Shown: positions 1-8,419, counted from the stretch's first letter. The stretch is DNA of 64,000 bases from HXMU1428-3 sp965215715 (GCA_965215715.1 OZ244129.1:3073714-3137713), one strand, 5' to 3'. Numbers and translations are program-made. Notes: a model not told the origin generated them from the sequence alone.

Positions 1-993
1 AGGCAAAGGACGATGCGTCACTTTGGGCAAGGATCGTCTCCAGCTATTGATGATTGGCTGGAGTGTTTCTTTCGGCCAGAATTTTGGGGATTTGATTGCG
101 CGCAAGCAGGTTGCATTCCAATATAGTTTTGAGTCTTTGGGCAACCGGCCCGCTTTTACACCCTTTTTGATGGCATCAATATCACCAGATTCAGGATAAA
201 TATAAAGGGTCGTTGGGTTATTTTTTACTAAGGCGATAATTTTCTTTGACTGTGATGGGGTCCATGTTGTGCAGCCGTTGCTACGGCCTTTAGAATAGTC
301 CACCAATTTTCCAAACGGGACATATCCATCTGCATCTGCATATTCGCTTTTTGCGTTCTTGTACCGACAGCGCCATTTTAACATGACAGCTTGGTGACCG
401 CCGATGGCGCGTTCTCTAGCGTTTGCGGTATCGCCTTCGCCATCAAACAATAAAAAAGCACGTAGGAAAGGTTTTTTCTTACCTGACGATTTATAAAAAC
501 CTTTGAATGATGTGCGGATCTCGGCTGTTAAATAAGCACCGCCGGTTGATAGTTTGGACCCTTCTGCATTGCTAAAGTTCTTTGCGCATGTGCGCCCGTT
601 TGAAAAATTTGCTTTTGGTAATTTGCGGCCATTGCCATGGCCAGAAGAAACAGCTGTGAAAGATTTGTCGGCTTCACAGATGATGTAAAATCTGTGTCTT
701 AGTTGGCCTTTGCTTGATAGGCTAGGGCGGGTTGCGTCCATGGCAAAATAACAAGGGTTTTTGATCTTTCCTTCGGTTCGTTTGCGCATATATAGAGCGC
801 GTGCCCGTTCTAGGATTACTGGTGCGATCTGGTTTTGGCCTGTGCCGGTGTGCTTGTTCAGCCACTCAGGAATGTTAGAAGTCTGCTCTGTGGCCATTGA
901 TGAGTGTGAGCTTGTCAGGCACAGTAAGGCCATACAGGTGGTCATCAGAAAGAGTGATCTAAACTGTAATGTAAATCTTTCCCTTAATAGCAT
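1..993 (-). CDS. Murein L,D-transpeptidase catalytic-domain protein (YkuD_2-like), C-terminus cut by window edge
   Basis: This reading frame opens at an ATG at 993 and stays open for 331 codons to the left edge, so its C-terminus is missing. The N-terminus (MLLRERFTLQF then a hydrophobic run ending near LTSSHS) looks like a signal peptide, placing the enzyme in the periplasm. The domain resembles the L,D-transpeptidase YkuD_2 family: an SGHGNG segment, then a GGAYLT segment, NARERAIGGHQ (the conserved His region), and GRSNGCTTW, where the Cys would be the catalytic nucleophile. Such enzymes cross-link or modify peptidoglycan peptides. An in-frame TAA lies nine codons upstream of the ATG, so the start is well bounded. 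It points away from its neighbours' promoters and no operon partner is visible. Family call is by motif only. Confidence 0.75.
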   Translation of the reverse strand, partial: MLLRERFTLQFRSLFLMTTCMALLCLTSSHSSMATEQTSNIPEWLNKHTGTGQNQIAPVILERARALYMRKRTEGKIKNPCYFAMDATRPSLSSKGQLRHRFYIICEADKSFTAVSSGHGNGRKLPKANFSNGRTCAKNFSNAEGSKLSTGGAYLTAEIRTSFKGFYKSSGKKKPFLRAFLLFDGEGDTANARERAIGGHQAVMLKWRCRYKNAKSEYADADGYVPFGKLVDYSKGRSNGCTTWTPSQSKKIIALVKNNPTTLYIYPESGDIDAIKKGVKAGRLPKDSKLYWNATCLRAIKSPKFWPKETLQPIINSWRRSLPKVTHRPLP

Positions 994-1163
994 TCTCAAT
1001 TACCTGATTTTGCTAACTGATATTGATAAGCTTTGCCCTGTGTGTCCAAGCGTCTGGGGGCATTTATATCACGTTTTTTTCGATGAGGCCCTCTGTTTCC
1101 GGTGAAAATGCTTTTTACGTTCTTATTGCTTTGCGGTTCTTTGCCGTTTTGAGACGTAAGTGG

Positions 1164-2342
1164 CTATTCCTCCTCATTTGCTAGCAACTCCAGTTCCAAC
1201 CCCTCAATCTGGGGCATGGACTGGCCGGCAATGCCTTCCAAGTCACCATAAAGGCCAACGGTGTTGTCTATCACCGCTTGGATTTGTTTTTCGCGTTTGG
1301 CCCAGAGGCGGCCCATGGCGGCGCGTTCTTTGGTCAGTTCGGTTTGCATGATTTGGAATTGTTCGCAGATGGCTTCCACCCGGTGCTTGAATTGGCTGCC
1401 GGTGAGATAGTCATAGACCAGGGCCATTTTGTCTTTTTGGCCCGTTTGGGCAAGCCTTGTTTTGGAAATGGCGATGAGGGTTTGGCGGGTGACCATGGCG
1501 AGCGGTAGGGCGTAGCGCGGGGCACACACGTAAACGCCTTCGTAAAATTCAAAGGTGTCTAGCCCGGGCGGTCTGGTTTCTGAAACCAGGATGGCCATTT
1601 CGGCGGCCGCGTTGCGTTGGTCGGTTTTGAGTTTGCCTGTCCATTCGTTGGACCATTTTTTGGTGCGCTTGAGTTCCCACAAGATTGAACCGGCCGGTTG
1701 GCCGGTGGGGGTGGTGACGTGTTGTTGCAGGTCAGCGCCGCTGATGCCTTTGGGGATTTCTTCAATGCGGTCATGAGGGAACTTAGCGTTTAGGCTTTCT
1801 TCTAAGTGAAGTTCCATTGCCTCGCCCTGCAATTGTTCGGAACCTTGGGCGGCTTTTTTTTGTAGCTCTTCGATTTTGCGCTTCATTGAGAGGAGCTGCT
1901 CGTCTTTTTCTTTTAGCTTTAGGCCTTGCACCTGTTCCACCTCCGCGTGGACCTTTTTCATGATCTGATCGCGTTCAGACGTGATGCGCTTTTCAATGGT
2001 TAGGTTAAGCTCGCGCTCTTTGTCTTCCAGTTGGCGTTGTTTGGCCAGGAACTGGGCTTCTTTTTCTTGGGCGGTTTTGAGTTTTTTCTCGCGCTCTTTG
2101 CCCAGCTGTTTGAGCTCTTCAAGCTGTTTGGCTTTTTCCTCCAGGTCGTCTTTGAGTTCAGCCTTGATTTGATCGCTGGCTTTCTTTTGCGCGGCGGCCA
2201 TCTCAGTTTTTAATTTGGCGGCAAATTCTTCTTCTTTGGCGGCAATGAGGGGGGCGGCGATTGTGTCTTCTAATTTAATTTCAGCGCCGCATTCTGGGCA
2301 GGTGGTTTTGAGTTTGGTTTTCACGGGCAGTTTACTCGCCAT
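1164..2342 (-). CDS. DUF2130 family coiled-coil protein
   Basis: A 392-residue protein of the DUF2130 family (COG4487-like), whose function is not established. It begins with a short zinc-ribbon-like element (CPECG near residue 15, without an obvious second Cys pair), followed by a long Lys/Glu/Gln-rich stretch from about residue 35 to 185 that should form a coiled coil. The conserved globular part follows, with GQPAGSILWELKRTKKWS and RNAAAEMAILVSET, segments typical of the family and vaguely nuclease-like. The start ATG at 2342 is preceded by GAGG seven bases upstream. It is transcribed alone; its upstream side is occupied by two repeat copies (2378-2586), so its promoter must lie in or beyond them. 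Confidence 0.85.
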   Translation of the reverse strand: MASKLPVKTKLKTTCPECGAEIKLEDTIAAPLIAAKEEEFAAKLKTEMAAAQKKASDQIKAELKDDLEEKAKQLEELKQLGKEREKKLKTAQEKEAQFLAKQRQLEDKERELNLTIEKRITSERDQIMKKVHAEVEQVQGLKLKEKDEQLLSMKRKIEELQKKAAQGSEQLQGEAMELHLEESLNAKFPHDRIEEIPKGISGADLQQHVTTPTGQPAGSILWELKRTKKWSNEWTGKLKTDQRNAAAEMAILVSETRPPGLDTFEFYEGVYVCAPRYALPLAMVTRQTLIAISKTRLAQTGQKDKMALVYDYLTGSQFKHRVEAICEQFQIMQTELTKERAAMGRLWAKREKQIQAVIDNTVGLYGDLEGIAGQSMPQIEGLELELLANEEE

Positions 2343-2377
2343 TAGGGGCCTCTAGAGCGTTACTTTGATGAATGATT

Positions 2378-2586
2378 TAGAGCATGTCGCTTTATTTAAA
2401 TTCACTCGTCATGCTCTATCTCTTTGTTGAAGCGTGTCTTTTTTCACAAAACCGGTATCCACTTTTGTGCGACACGCTCTAGAGCATGCCACTTTATTTT
2501 GAATTCAAAGCCATGCTCTTGTCTCTTTGTTTGTGCGTGTCTTTTTTCACAAAACCGGTACCCACTTTTGTGCGACACGCTGTAGA
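2378..2586. repeat. Tandem pair of ~105-bp two-stem intergenic repeat
   Basis: Two adjacent copies (2378-2479 and 2480-2586), about 80-85 percent alike by eye. Each copy has two potential hairpins: AGAGCATG pairing with CATGCTCT in the left half, and GCGTGTC pairing with GACACGC around a loop containing AAAACCGGTACCCAC. Related copies occur at 4208-4311 (decayed), 34015-34159 (with an internal insert) and 51928-52271 (split). This type of palindromic intergenic repeat is common in Rhizobiales genomes. No protein is encoded. Confidence 0.85.
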
Positions 2587-2878
2587 ATATAACAAAATAG
2601 ATCAAAATCTGTATTGGGTTTTGTGAGAGCTGGCAAATTCTGACCTAAATGTTCATCTTTTGTTCTAGTATAATTTTGAGGATAAGTCAATTTGAATGGA
2701 GTTGATGGTTCTTTATATCGGTAAATTCTTGACTCTTGAGATCTATCAGGCTTAATTTTACTTCATAACCTTGATGTTAGGGCCTTTAACCCTTCCAATT
2801 TGGGATGAAGATTTATGTTCTGTTGTTTATGTGCTGCCGCTGGCAGGTTTAAAAATTTTCCGTTTTTAATGGCGAAAT
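2587..2878. other. Intergenic region without a recognisable gene
   Basis: About 290 AT-rich bases between the tandem repeat and the terminator-like hairpin before bfd. No open frame of protein-like composition is seen on either strand. Because a terminator-like structure closes this stretch on the + strand, a short untranslated transcript from here is conceivable, but no promoter could be assigned with confidence. Confidence 0.5.
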
Positions 2879-2923
2879 CCGCTGTGGTATTGGTTAGCCC
2901 CAATGCTGCCCAGCGGTTTTTTT
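2879..2923 (+). terminator. Terminator-like hairpin just upstream of bfd (terminator or attenuator)
   Basis: CCGCTG (2879-2884) pairs with CAGCGG (2911-2916), with inner pairing ATTGG/CCAAT, and is followed directly by seven T residues (2917-2923). It has the form of an intrinsic terminator, yet it sits only about 22 bases before the bfd start codon. It either ends an upstream transcript or acts as a leader attenuator. Confidence 0.6.
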
Positions 2924-2945
2924 GGTTTTAGGGCGGGGGATTATT

Positions 2946-3266
2946 ATGCTGGTTTGTAGTTGTAACGTTATCACCCAGGCTGAGATTGAAGCGGTTATTA
3001 CCGACTTGTTGGACGAAGATTGCTGGCGCTTAATTGTGCCTGTGCAGGTTTATCATGCCATGAGTAAGCGGGGTAAGTGTTGTGGGTGTTTTCCTAATGT
3101 GGTTGGGCTCATCGTTGAGGTGACCGAGGCGTATCATCGGCGCCAAGAAACCTGTGAAGCTGAAATTATTTCTTTCATTGAAAAATTAAAAGAAAAACAT
3201 CATCAGTGTGAAACAGCACGCATGATTGCCCGGCATCAAAAGAGCCACATTCGTGCGGCTTCGTAA
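2946..3266 (+). CDS. bfd: Bacterioferritin-associated ferredoxin (Bfd-like [2Fe-2S] protein)
   Basis: A 106-residue Bfd-type [2Fe-2S] protein. It opens MLVCSCNVIT, giving the family's C-x-C pair (Cys4, Cys6), and the second pair is in CCGCF (Cys45/Cys48), matching the CxC...CxxC ligand pattern. In E. coli, Bfd binds bacterioferritin and passes electrons that release stored iron as Fe(II). The ATG at 2946 is chosen over an upstream in-frame start at 2922 because GGGGGA precedes it by about five bases and because family members begin exactly here. It is longer than the 64-residue E. coli protein, with a charged His/Lys-rich tail. The bacterioferritin gene follows on the same strand 352 bases later, with its own control element. 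Confidence 0.85.
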   Translation: MLVCSCNVITQAEIEAVITDLLDEDCWRLIVPVQVYHAMSKRGKCCGCFPNVVGLIVEVTEAYHRRQETCEAEIISFIEKLKEKHHQCETARMIARHQKSHIRAAS

Positions 3267-3476
3267 TTTTTTATTTTCATTTTTAAATCCATCACATTTG
3301 GTTCGCATGAGGGGATCGATTTGGTCCTGTGTGGCCCTTGTTTGTGGACCATAAAGTTTGGGTGCTTGGTCATTCATTATTTCGATTGAAATTACTGGAA
3401 TGGCTTTGGCATTTTTTTAGTGAACTTTGCATTTAGGGGTGTACTTTATAATCATTCTAATCTATGATCTTCACAG

Positions 3477-3493
3477 TTTAGAATTATTCTAAT
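3477..3493 (+). promoter_or_regulatory. Irr-type iron control element (ICE-like box) upstream of bfr
   Basis: TTTAGAA (3477-3483), a 3-base spacer, then TTCTAAT (3487-3493) closely matches the iron control element bound by Irr in Rhizobiales (consensus TTTAGAA-N3-TTCTAAA). A second half-site-like ATTCTAAT lies about 30 bases upstream. It sits about 125 bases before the bacterioferritin start, and bacterioferritin is a known Irr target in this group. Confidence 0.75.
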
Positions 3494-3618
3494 TTAATTA
3501 AATAGACATGTGTGAAGATACACTGTGACATTTATTTGGTTTTACTGACTGTATATGTGTGTTGTAATCGGCTTGTCTGTTTTTAAAAAAGTCATGAATG
3601 AAATTAAGAGGTGATGTC

Positions 3619-4104
3619 ATGAAGGGTGAAAAGGAAGTCATTGAGCGGTTAAACGAGGCCTTGTTCCTTGAGCTTGGGGCGGTCAATCAATATTGGTTGC
3701 ATTACAGGCTGTTGGACGATTGGGGCTATGGTTTGCTCGCGAAAAAAGAACGTGAAGAATCCATCGAAGAAATGCATCACGCGGACAAGATTATTGAGCG
3801 GATCATTTTTCTTGAAGGGCACCCCAATTTGCAAACCGTTGCTCCGTTGAGCATTGGCCAGAATGTAAAAGAAGTGCTGGAAGCTGATTTGGCTGGGGAA
3901 TTTGAAGCGCGCGCGTCTTATAAAAAATCACGTGAGGTTTGTAATGAACATGGTGATTATGTCAGCATGGGGTTGTTTGAAGAATTGTTGGCTGATGAAG
4001 AAGGGCATATTGATTTTCTGGAAACACAGCTGGAGCTGCTTGGAAAACTTGGCGAGGAAAAATATGGCCAGTTGAATGCGGCACCAGCTAATGATGCTGA
4101 GTAA
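3619..4104 (+). CDS. bfr: Bacterioferritin
   Basis: A 161-residue bacterioferritin, the usual length. All diiron ferroxidase ligands line up with E. coli numbering: Glu18, Glu51, His54, Glu94, Glu127 and His130, and the haem ligand Met52 is present in EEMHHADKIIER. It forms a 24-subunit cytoplasmic shell that oxidises and stores iron. The ATG at 3619 is preferred over 3598 because AGAGGTGA lies just upstream and the family begins MKG(D/E). The gene follows bfd and an Irr-like box, and ends at a strong terminator (4142-4180). Iron-dependent regulation through Irr is inferred from the box. Confidence 0.95.
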   Translation: MKGEKEVIERLNEALFLELGAVNQYWLHYRLLDDWGYGLLAKKEREESIEEMHHADKIIERIIFLEGHPNLQTVAPLSIGQNVKEVLEADLAGEFEARASYKKSREVCNEHGDYVSMGLFEELLADEEGHIDFLETQLELLGKLGEEKYGQLNAAPANDAE

Positions 4105-4141
4105 TTTGCATCGTTATCAATAAAACACTGCCTTAAAATGC

Positions 4142-4180
4142 AAAAAGCACCGGTAGAGATCTCTCCCGGTGCTTTTTTAT
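4142..4180. terminator. Bidirectional intrinsic terminator between bfr and the H1-like gene
   Basis: GCACCGG (4147-4153) pairs perfectly with CCGGTGC (4166-4172). Six T residues follow on the + strand and five A residues precede it, so it can stop transcription both ways. It serves the convergent genes bfr and the histone-like gene. Confidence 0.85.
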
Positions 4181-4207
4181 TTTAAAGATGCCATGGTGTG
4201 GTCCTTT

Positions 4208-4311
4208 AGAGCATTTCTTGTTCCCCAGAAACTGAAGAAAGACTCTAATTGTTAGGGCTGGCGACTTGTTGTTCGCACAGCCGATTTCCACTTTTACGCA
4301 ACGCGCGCTAG
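4208..4311. repeat. Decayed copy of the ~105-bp intergenic repeat
   Basis: It opens with TAGAGCAT and ends with CACAG-CCGATTTCCACTTTTACGCAACGCGC, which aligns with the right half of the repeat at 2378-2586 with several changes. The hairpins are degraded. Confidence 0.5.
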
Positions 4312-5006
4312 GCTGCTTTTTTTGTCGTTCTTGTTGTTGTCTTTCTTGCCGGTGCTTTTCTTGTCGGCAGTTTTGCCACGTTAGACTTTTTTGTGGCTGT
4401 TCTCCGAGCTGGAGCTTTGCGGGCACTTGAGGCACGTGAAGAGCTTGCTTTTTTAGCAGGTGCTTTTCTCGCAGCTGAAGCTTTCGCTGTGCTTGCTCGT
4501 TTTGCCGGTGCTTTCTTAGCGGTTGCTTTTTTAGCAGGTGCTTTCTTAGCAGCTGTTTTTTTAGCAGGCGCCTTTTTAGCTGCTGTTTTTTTAGCAGGTG
4601 CTTTCTTAGCAGCTGTTTTTTTAGCAGGGGCCTTTTTAGCAGTTGCTTTTTTAGCAGCCGTTCTTTTAGCCGGTGCTTTTTTGGCAGTTGTTGCTTTTGC
4701 AGCAGTTGCTTTTTTGGCTGGTGCTTTTTTAGCAGGCGCTTTCTTAGCAGGTGCTTTTTTAACAGCTGTTTTCTTAGCTGGTGCCTTTTTAGCAGCTGCT
4801 TTTTTAACCGGTGCTTTTTTCGCGGTTGTCTTTTTAGCTGCAGCAGCTTTTTTGGCAGGCGCTTTTTTCGCTGGTGCCTTTTTGGCGGCTGTTGCTTTTG
4901 TAGCAGTTGCTTTTTTCACGGGCGCCTTTTTCGCTGTCGCCCGTTTGGTCGTCGTCTTTTTGGTTGTCGTAACCTTCTTCGTTGTACGTTTTTTCGTTGT
5001 AGCCAT
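4308..5006 (-). CDS. Histone H1-like Lys/Ala/Pro-rich DNA-binding protein
   Basis: A 232-residue protein made almost entirely of Lys, Ala, Pro and Thr in repeats of the type AKKAPAKK(T/A). There is no hydrophobic core, so it should be disordered and strongly basic. The C-terminal 45 residues swap Lys for Arg and Ser (ARKAPARRT). Such proteins resemble the eukaryotic H1 tail, bacterial Hc1 and AlgP, and are thought to bind DNA or polyphosphate in the nucleoid; this is inferred from composition. ATG 5006 is chosen over the GTG at 5018 because that GTGGGA is the likely ribosome-binding site. The DNA repeats create long open frames on the other strand, which are artefacts. Confidence 0.85.
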   Translation of the reverse strand: MATTKKRTTKKVTTTKKTTTKRATAKKAPVKKATATKATAAKKAPAKKAPAKKAAAAKKTTAKKAPVKKAAAKKAPAKKTAVKKAPAKKAPAKKAPAKKATAAKATTAKKAPAKRTAAKKATAKKAPAKKTAAKKAPAKKTAAKKAPAKKTAAKKAPAKKATAKKAPAKRASTAKASAARKAPAKKASSSRASSARKAPARRTATKKSNVAKLPTRKAPARKTTTRTTKKAA

Positions 5007-5511
5007 TGTATTTCCCACTGAGTTGTTGAGTAAAGTGATTCGAAAGATTAACTATATAATTGAATCTAAATTGTTAATTTTTTTAACTTGTTGGCTTCAA
5101 GCCCTTGTTTTTAGGCATTTAAATTCTCTTGACTGCGTTTAGAATAGCATTTGTTGGTAAGTGTCACAAATTTGCCATAGGATTTTTAAGTGGTTCGGCT
5201 TGTTTTTTGTGAATTTGTTTGCAAGTGATTCGCTGTTTTTTATTATAGGTGCGTGTTTTTGTTTAGCTGCTTCTTGCCCGTTTTGTTTTGCGCCTAGCAT
5301 TTTTTTATGGTGCAGCTTTCGTTTTGTAATTGATCTCATTGCTTAATGGATTTGAATGAATGTAATTACGGGCTTCGTGGTACTACTGGTTCTTATCGAT
5401 TGTTTTGTGTTTGTTTTTTTGCGAATTTTAATATGAGATTTCGCGTGCGAAACAATTTTAAATTTTAAAAAAAGCTAAAAAGATATTCAGTTGCAAATGG
5501 GAGGGAATGTT
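5007..5511. other. Divergent intergenic region, no gene seen
   Basis: About 500 T-rich bases between the H1-like gene (reading left) and the OFA transporter (reading right). Both promoters must lie here. The only clear structure is the 14-base dyad at 5439-5452. The open frames in it have no protein-like composition. Confidence 0.5.
5439..5452. promoter_or_regulatory. Operator-like dyad upstream of OFA transporter gene
   Basis: TTTCGC, two bases, GCGAAA: perfect 6-base arms, about 60 bases before the transporter start codon. The form suits a dimeric repressor or activator. The regulator is unknown and no candidate gene is adjacent. Confidence 0.4.
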
Positions 5512-7254
5512 ATGTCTGGAACATCGTCCAGTGGTGGAATTTTTTCGTTTCTATTAAAGGATCGGATTGTTGCCAAACCGGGCTATAATCGTTGGCTTGT
5601 TCCGCCCGCTTCCATTGCCATTCATCTTTGTATTGGTTCTGTTTATGCTTGGTCTATTTTTAACCCGCCTTTGACCAAAGAGTTGGGGGTTGTCACCAGT
5701 GCTGCTGGTGACTGGTCGCTTGCAGATGTGGTTTGGATTTTTTCTGTGGCTATTGTTTGCCTTGGATTGGCCGCGGCCATTGCGGGCAAGTGGCTTGAAG
5801 AAGTTGGCCCGCGCTGTGTGGGTGTGACAGCGGCGATTTTGTGGGGCGGTGGTTTTATTGTCGGGTCGTTCGGGATTTTAACACACCAATTGTGGATGGT
5901 TTATTTTGGTTATGGGGTTTTGGGGGGCTGCGGTTTGGGGCTGGGCTATGTCTCGCCGGTCTCTACCCTTATTCGATGGTTCCCTGATCGGCGCGGGATG
6001 GCAACGGGCATGGCGATTATGGGCTTTGGCGGGGGTGCGATGATCGGTGCACCGCTGAAAACCTATTTATTGAAATATTTTTCTGAAGCGCCGACTTATT
6101 TGGGGGCGCAAGATGCAGTGACCTTGATTACCGAAGGGGGTAAGCGTTTTGCTGAAACAGCGCAAGGCAAAGTCGAGGTTGTTGTGGCCTCTGCCCAAGA
6201 GGCGGCTAAACTGGCCGTTCCGGGTGATGCGGGGGTTTATGTGGTTGGTACCGGTGACACTGGGGCCGCTGGCACGTTCATGACGCTGGGTATTTTGTAT
6301 TTTGTGGTGATGGTGATTGCTGCCTTTTCTTATCGGGTGCCTGCAAAAGACTGGAAGCCTGAAGGGTGGACGCCGCCAACAGCTGATGATTCAGCCAAGC
6401 GGATGATCACATCTAATAATGTGCATATTGATGAGGCGATACGTACCCCTCAATTTTGGCAGCTTTGGATTATGCTGTGTTTTAATGTGACGGCGGGCAT
6501 CGGCGTGATTGGGGTGGCCAAAACCATGATGACGGAAATTTTTGGCTCCACCTTGCCTGATATTGTAACAGCTGGGTTTGCTGGCACTTATGTGTTGATG
6601 ATCTCGGTGTTTAATATGTGTGGGCGGTTTTTCTGGGCGTCTATGTCGGATTATATTGGCCGCAAAAACACCTATACGATTTTCTTTGTACTTGGCATGT
6701 TGCTTTATATATCAATTCCGTTTGCGGCCAGCGCGGTAAGCGCGAGCCCGGCGGTGATGTGGTTGGTGATGTTCTATGCCTCAACTATGATTATTTTTAC
6801 CATGTATGGTGGTGGCTTTGCGACCATTCCGGCTTATTTGGCGGATGTGTTTGGCACGCTACATGTGGGCGGCATTCACGGGCGGTTGCTGACAGCTTGG
6901 TCAACAGCTGGTGTGCTCGGGCCCTTTGCCATTACTTATTTGCGCGAGCGCTCGCTAACCCAAGAAATTTCTAATTTGGCTGCCAATGTGGACCCTGCCG
7001 CTTTTGCAGAAAAATTCGGAGCGCCGATTTCTCAGCTTTCAGAATTGGTGGCGGCGAAAACGGTAACGATTGCGAAATTAATGGAACTGGCACCAGCTGG
7101 CACCGTTGATCCGACCCCCAGTCTTTATAATACGACCATGTATGCCATGGCGGCTTTGTTGTTTATTGCTTTGATTGCCAATTTGTTCATGCGGCCGGTC
7201 AATGAAAAGCATTATGTTGAAAAGACGCATCCGGATATGGCAGCGGCGGAATAA
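5512..7254 (+). CDS. OFA-family MFS transporter (oxalate/formate-antiporter type)
   Basis: A 580-residue inner-membrane protein with about 12 transmembrane segments and the major-facilitator fold. The opening NRWLVPPASIAIHLCIGSVYAWSIF, split by short loops, and the mid-protein IDEAIRTPQFWQLW are hallmark OFA-family segments. A conserved FPDRRGMATGMAIMGFG region lies after TM4. About 65 residues between TM6 and TM7 form an Ala/Val-rich soluble insert. Relatives exchange oxalate/formate or import small monocarboxylates; the substrate here cannot be told. ATG 5512 is preferred over 5491 and 5497 because GGAGGGA lies just before it. The gene stands alone and ends at an intrinsic terminator. Confidence 0.9.
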   Translation: MSGTSSSGGIFSFLLKDRIVAKPGYNRWLVPPASIAIHLCIGSVYAWSIFNPPLTKELGVVTSAAGDWSLADVVWIFSVAIVCLGLAAAIAGKWLEEVGPRCVGVTAAILWGGGFIVGSFGILTHQLWMVYFGYGVLGGCGLGLGYVSPVSTLIRWFPDRRGMATGMAIMGFGGGAMIGAPLKTYLLKYFSEAPTYLGAQDAVTLITEGGKRFAETAQGKVEVVVASAQEAAKLAVPGDAGVYVVGTGDTGAAGTFMTLGILYFVVMVIAAFSYRVPAKDWKPEGWTPPTADDSAKRMITSNNVHIDEAIRTPQFWQLWIMLCFNVTAGIGVIGVAKTMMTEIFGSTLPDIVTAGFAGTYVLMISVFNMCGRFFWASMSDYIGRKNTYTIFFVLGMLLYISIPFAASAVSASPAVMWLVMFYASTMIIFTMYGGGFATIPAYLADVFGTLHVGGIHGRLLTAWSTAGVLGPFAITYLRERSLTQEISNLAANVDPAAFAEKFGAPISQLSELVAAKTVTIAKLMELAPAGTVDPTPSLYNTTMYAMAALLFIALIANLFMRPVNEKHYVEKTHPDMAAAE

Positions 7255-7274
7255 CAGACTTAAAAAAAACATCT

Positions 7275-7324
7275 CGATGAAATCAAGGAAGTATTGGTAT
7301 TTTCTTTGATTTCATCGTTTTTTT
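7275..7324 (+). terminator. Intrinsic terminator after OFA transporter
   Basis: CGATGAAATCAA (7275-7286) pairs perfectly with TTGATTTCATCG (7306-7317), with seven T residues following. Confidence 0.85.
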
Positions 7325-7441
7325 GCGTTCACCTTAAAGTTTTTCTTACTTTTTTATGTAAAGCTTAGCCTGTCTATTTGGTGGGCTTTTTTCTTTTGAG
7401 CCGAGTAAAGTTTTTATATTTGTTTTGGGTTGTAATGCTTT

Positions 7442-8419
7442 ATGCTACATAATTTTTCAGCAGATAAAGATATACAAAAATTTCATTTCTTTCCTGGTCC
7501 TGTACTTTGGATGTTTTCTTTTGCTGTTTTGGTGTTTGATTTTCTTTGGATTTTTATTTCTCCCTTGTCATTTCATGTTCCTTCCCTTGTTGGGTCTGTT
7601 GGTGTTTGTTTAGCTTTGGTTTGTGGAGCTTGGTTTTATCGATTTAAGAGACCAGAACCACAGTTTTATGTTTTGTTTCTTGGGGTGTTTTTCCTGATCA
7701 TCTTGAGTAAAGGTCTTGCATTGTTGAGCTATATATTTATTAGTTTTGCCTTTCCTTTGCAGGATGCCACTTATTCTCATCTTGATAAGATGATGGGATT
7801 TGATTGGTTGGCATATCAAAGTTTTGTCAATAGTGATCCTTTATTAAGTAAGATCTTAATGTTTGCTTACCATAGTTCGATTTTTCAGCTGATTGGTCTT
7901 GTATTTCTATTTAGTTTTCTTAAAAGAGTTAATGAATTACGCGAATTTTTTCAATTGTTCTTTTTTACGGGTCTTATTGTAATTATTATTGCGGGTTTAT
8001 TTCCCGCTGTTGCACCATATGCTTATTATCAGCCAGCGCCTGAGCTCTTTAGTAATTTTGGTCCGCTTTCAGGACGTTATCACGAGGAGCATTTGTTTGC
8101 GTTGCGTGAAGGTACAATAGGGACAATTGATTTATCAAATATTCAAGGGTTGATCAGTTTTCCTTCATTCCATACTTGTTTGGCGTTGATCACAGTTTGG
8201 GGGACGCGACATTTTCCATATATTTTTCCATTTGCTGTTGTTTTGAATGGATTGGTCTTGATGGGAACAATGCCTGAAGGCGGGCATTATCTGATTGACC
8301 TTATAGGAGGTGCGTTGATAACTCTGGTTGTGTTAGGGGTGTTAAACAGGCATCAGATAATGTCTCATATGAGTGATAAATTACGGGTTTCGTTGTTAAA
8401 CCAGAAGCCGGTTGCTTGA
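7442..8419 (+). CDS. PAP2-superfamily membrane protein (inositol-phosphorylceramide-synthase-like fold)
   Basis: A 325-residue protein with about seven to eight hydrophobic segments. Near the C-terminus it carries SFPSFHT and, about 45 residues later, GGHYLIDLIGG; the His of the first and the His/Asp of the second fit the C2 and C3 motifs of the PAP2_3 branch (AUR1/IPC-synthase type). Family members are membrane phosphatases or phosphotransferases acting on lipid phosphates. The substrate is not predictable. No good ribosome-binding site precedes the ATG, so the start is uncertain. It is transcribed alone and followed by a terminator. Confidence 0.75.
   Translation: MLHNFSADKDIQKFHFFPGPVLWMFSFAVLVFDFLWIFISPLSFHVPSLVGSVGVCLALVCGAWFYRFKRPEPQFYVLFLGVFFLIILSKGLALLSYIFISFAFPLQDATYSHLDKMMGFDWLAYQSFVNSDPLLSKILMFAYHSSIFQLIGLVFLFSFLKRVNELREFFQLFFFTGLIVIIIAGLFPAVAPYAYYQPAPELFSNFGPLSGRYHEEHLFALREGTIGTIDLSNIQGLISFPSFHTCLALITVWGTRHFPYIFPFAVVLNGLVLMGTMPEGGHYLIDLIGGALITLVVLGVLNRHQIMSHMSDKLRVSLLNQKPVA

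Noticed and set aside
761..1105. 114-residue open frame on the + strand
   Set aside because: It lies opposite the signal peptide and N-terminal part of the L,D-transpeptidase gene and has no family-like composition.
2378..2586. Possible CRISPR array because of the tandem repeated units
   Set aside because: There are only two units of about 105 bp, they are adjacent without spacers, and they have internal hairpins typical of intergenic palindromic repeats.
4393..5142. 249-residue open frame rich in Ala, Phe and Leu (FLAGAFLAAV repeats) on the + strand
   Set aside because: It is the exact complement of the Lys/Ala/Pro repeats of the H1-like gene; the repeat period keeps the other strand open. 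The lysine-rich frame has a better start and is a known protein type.
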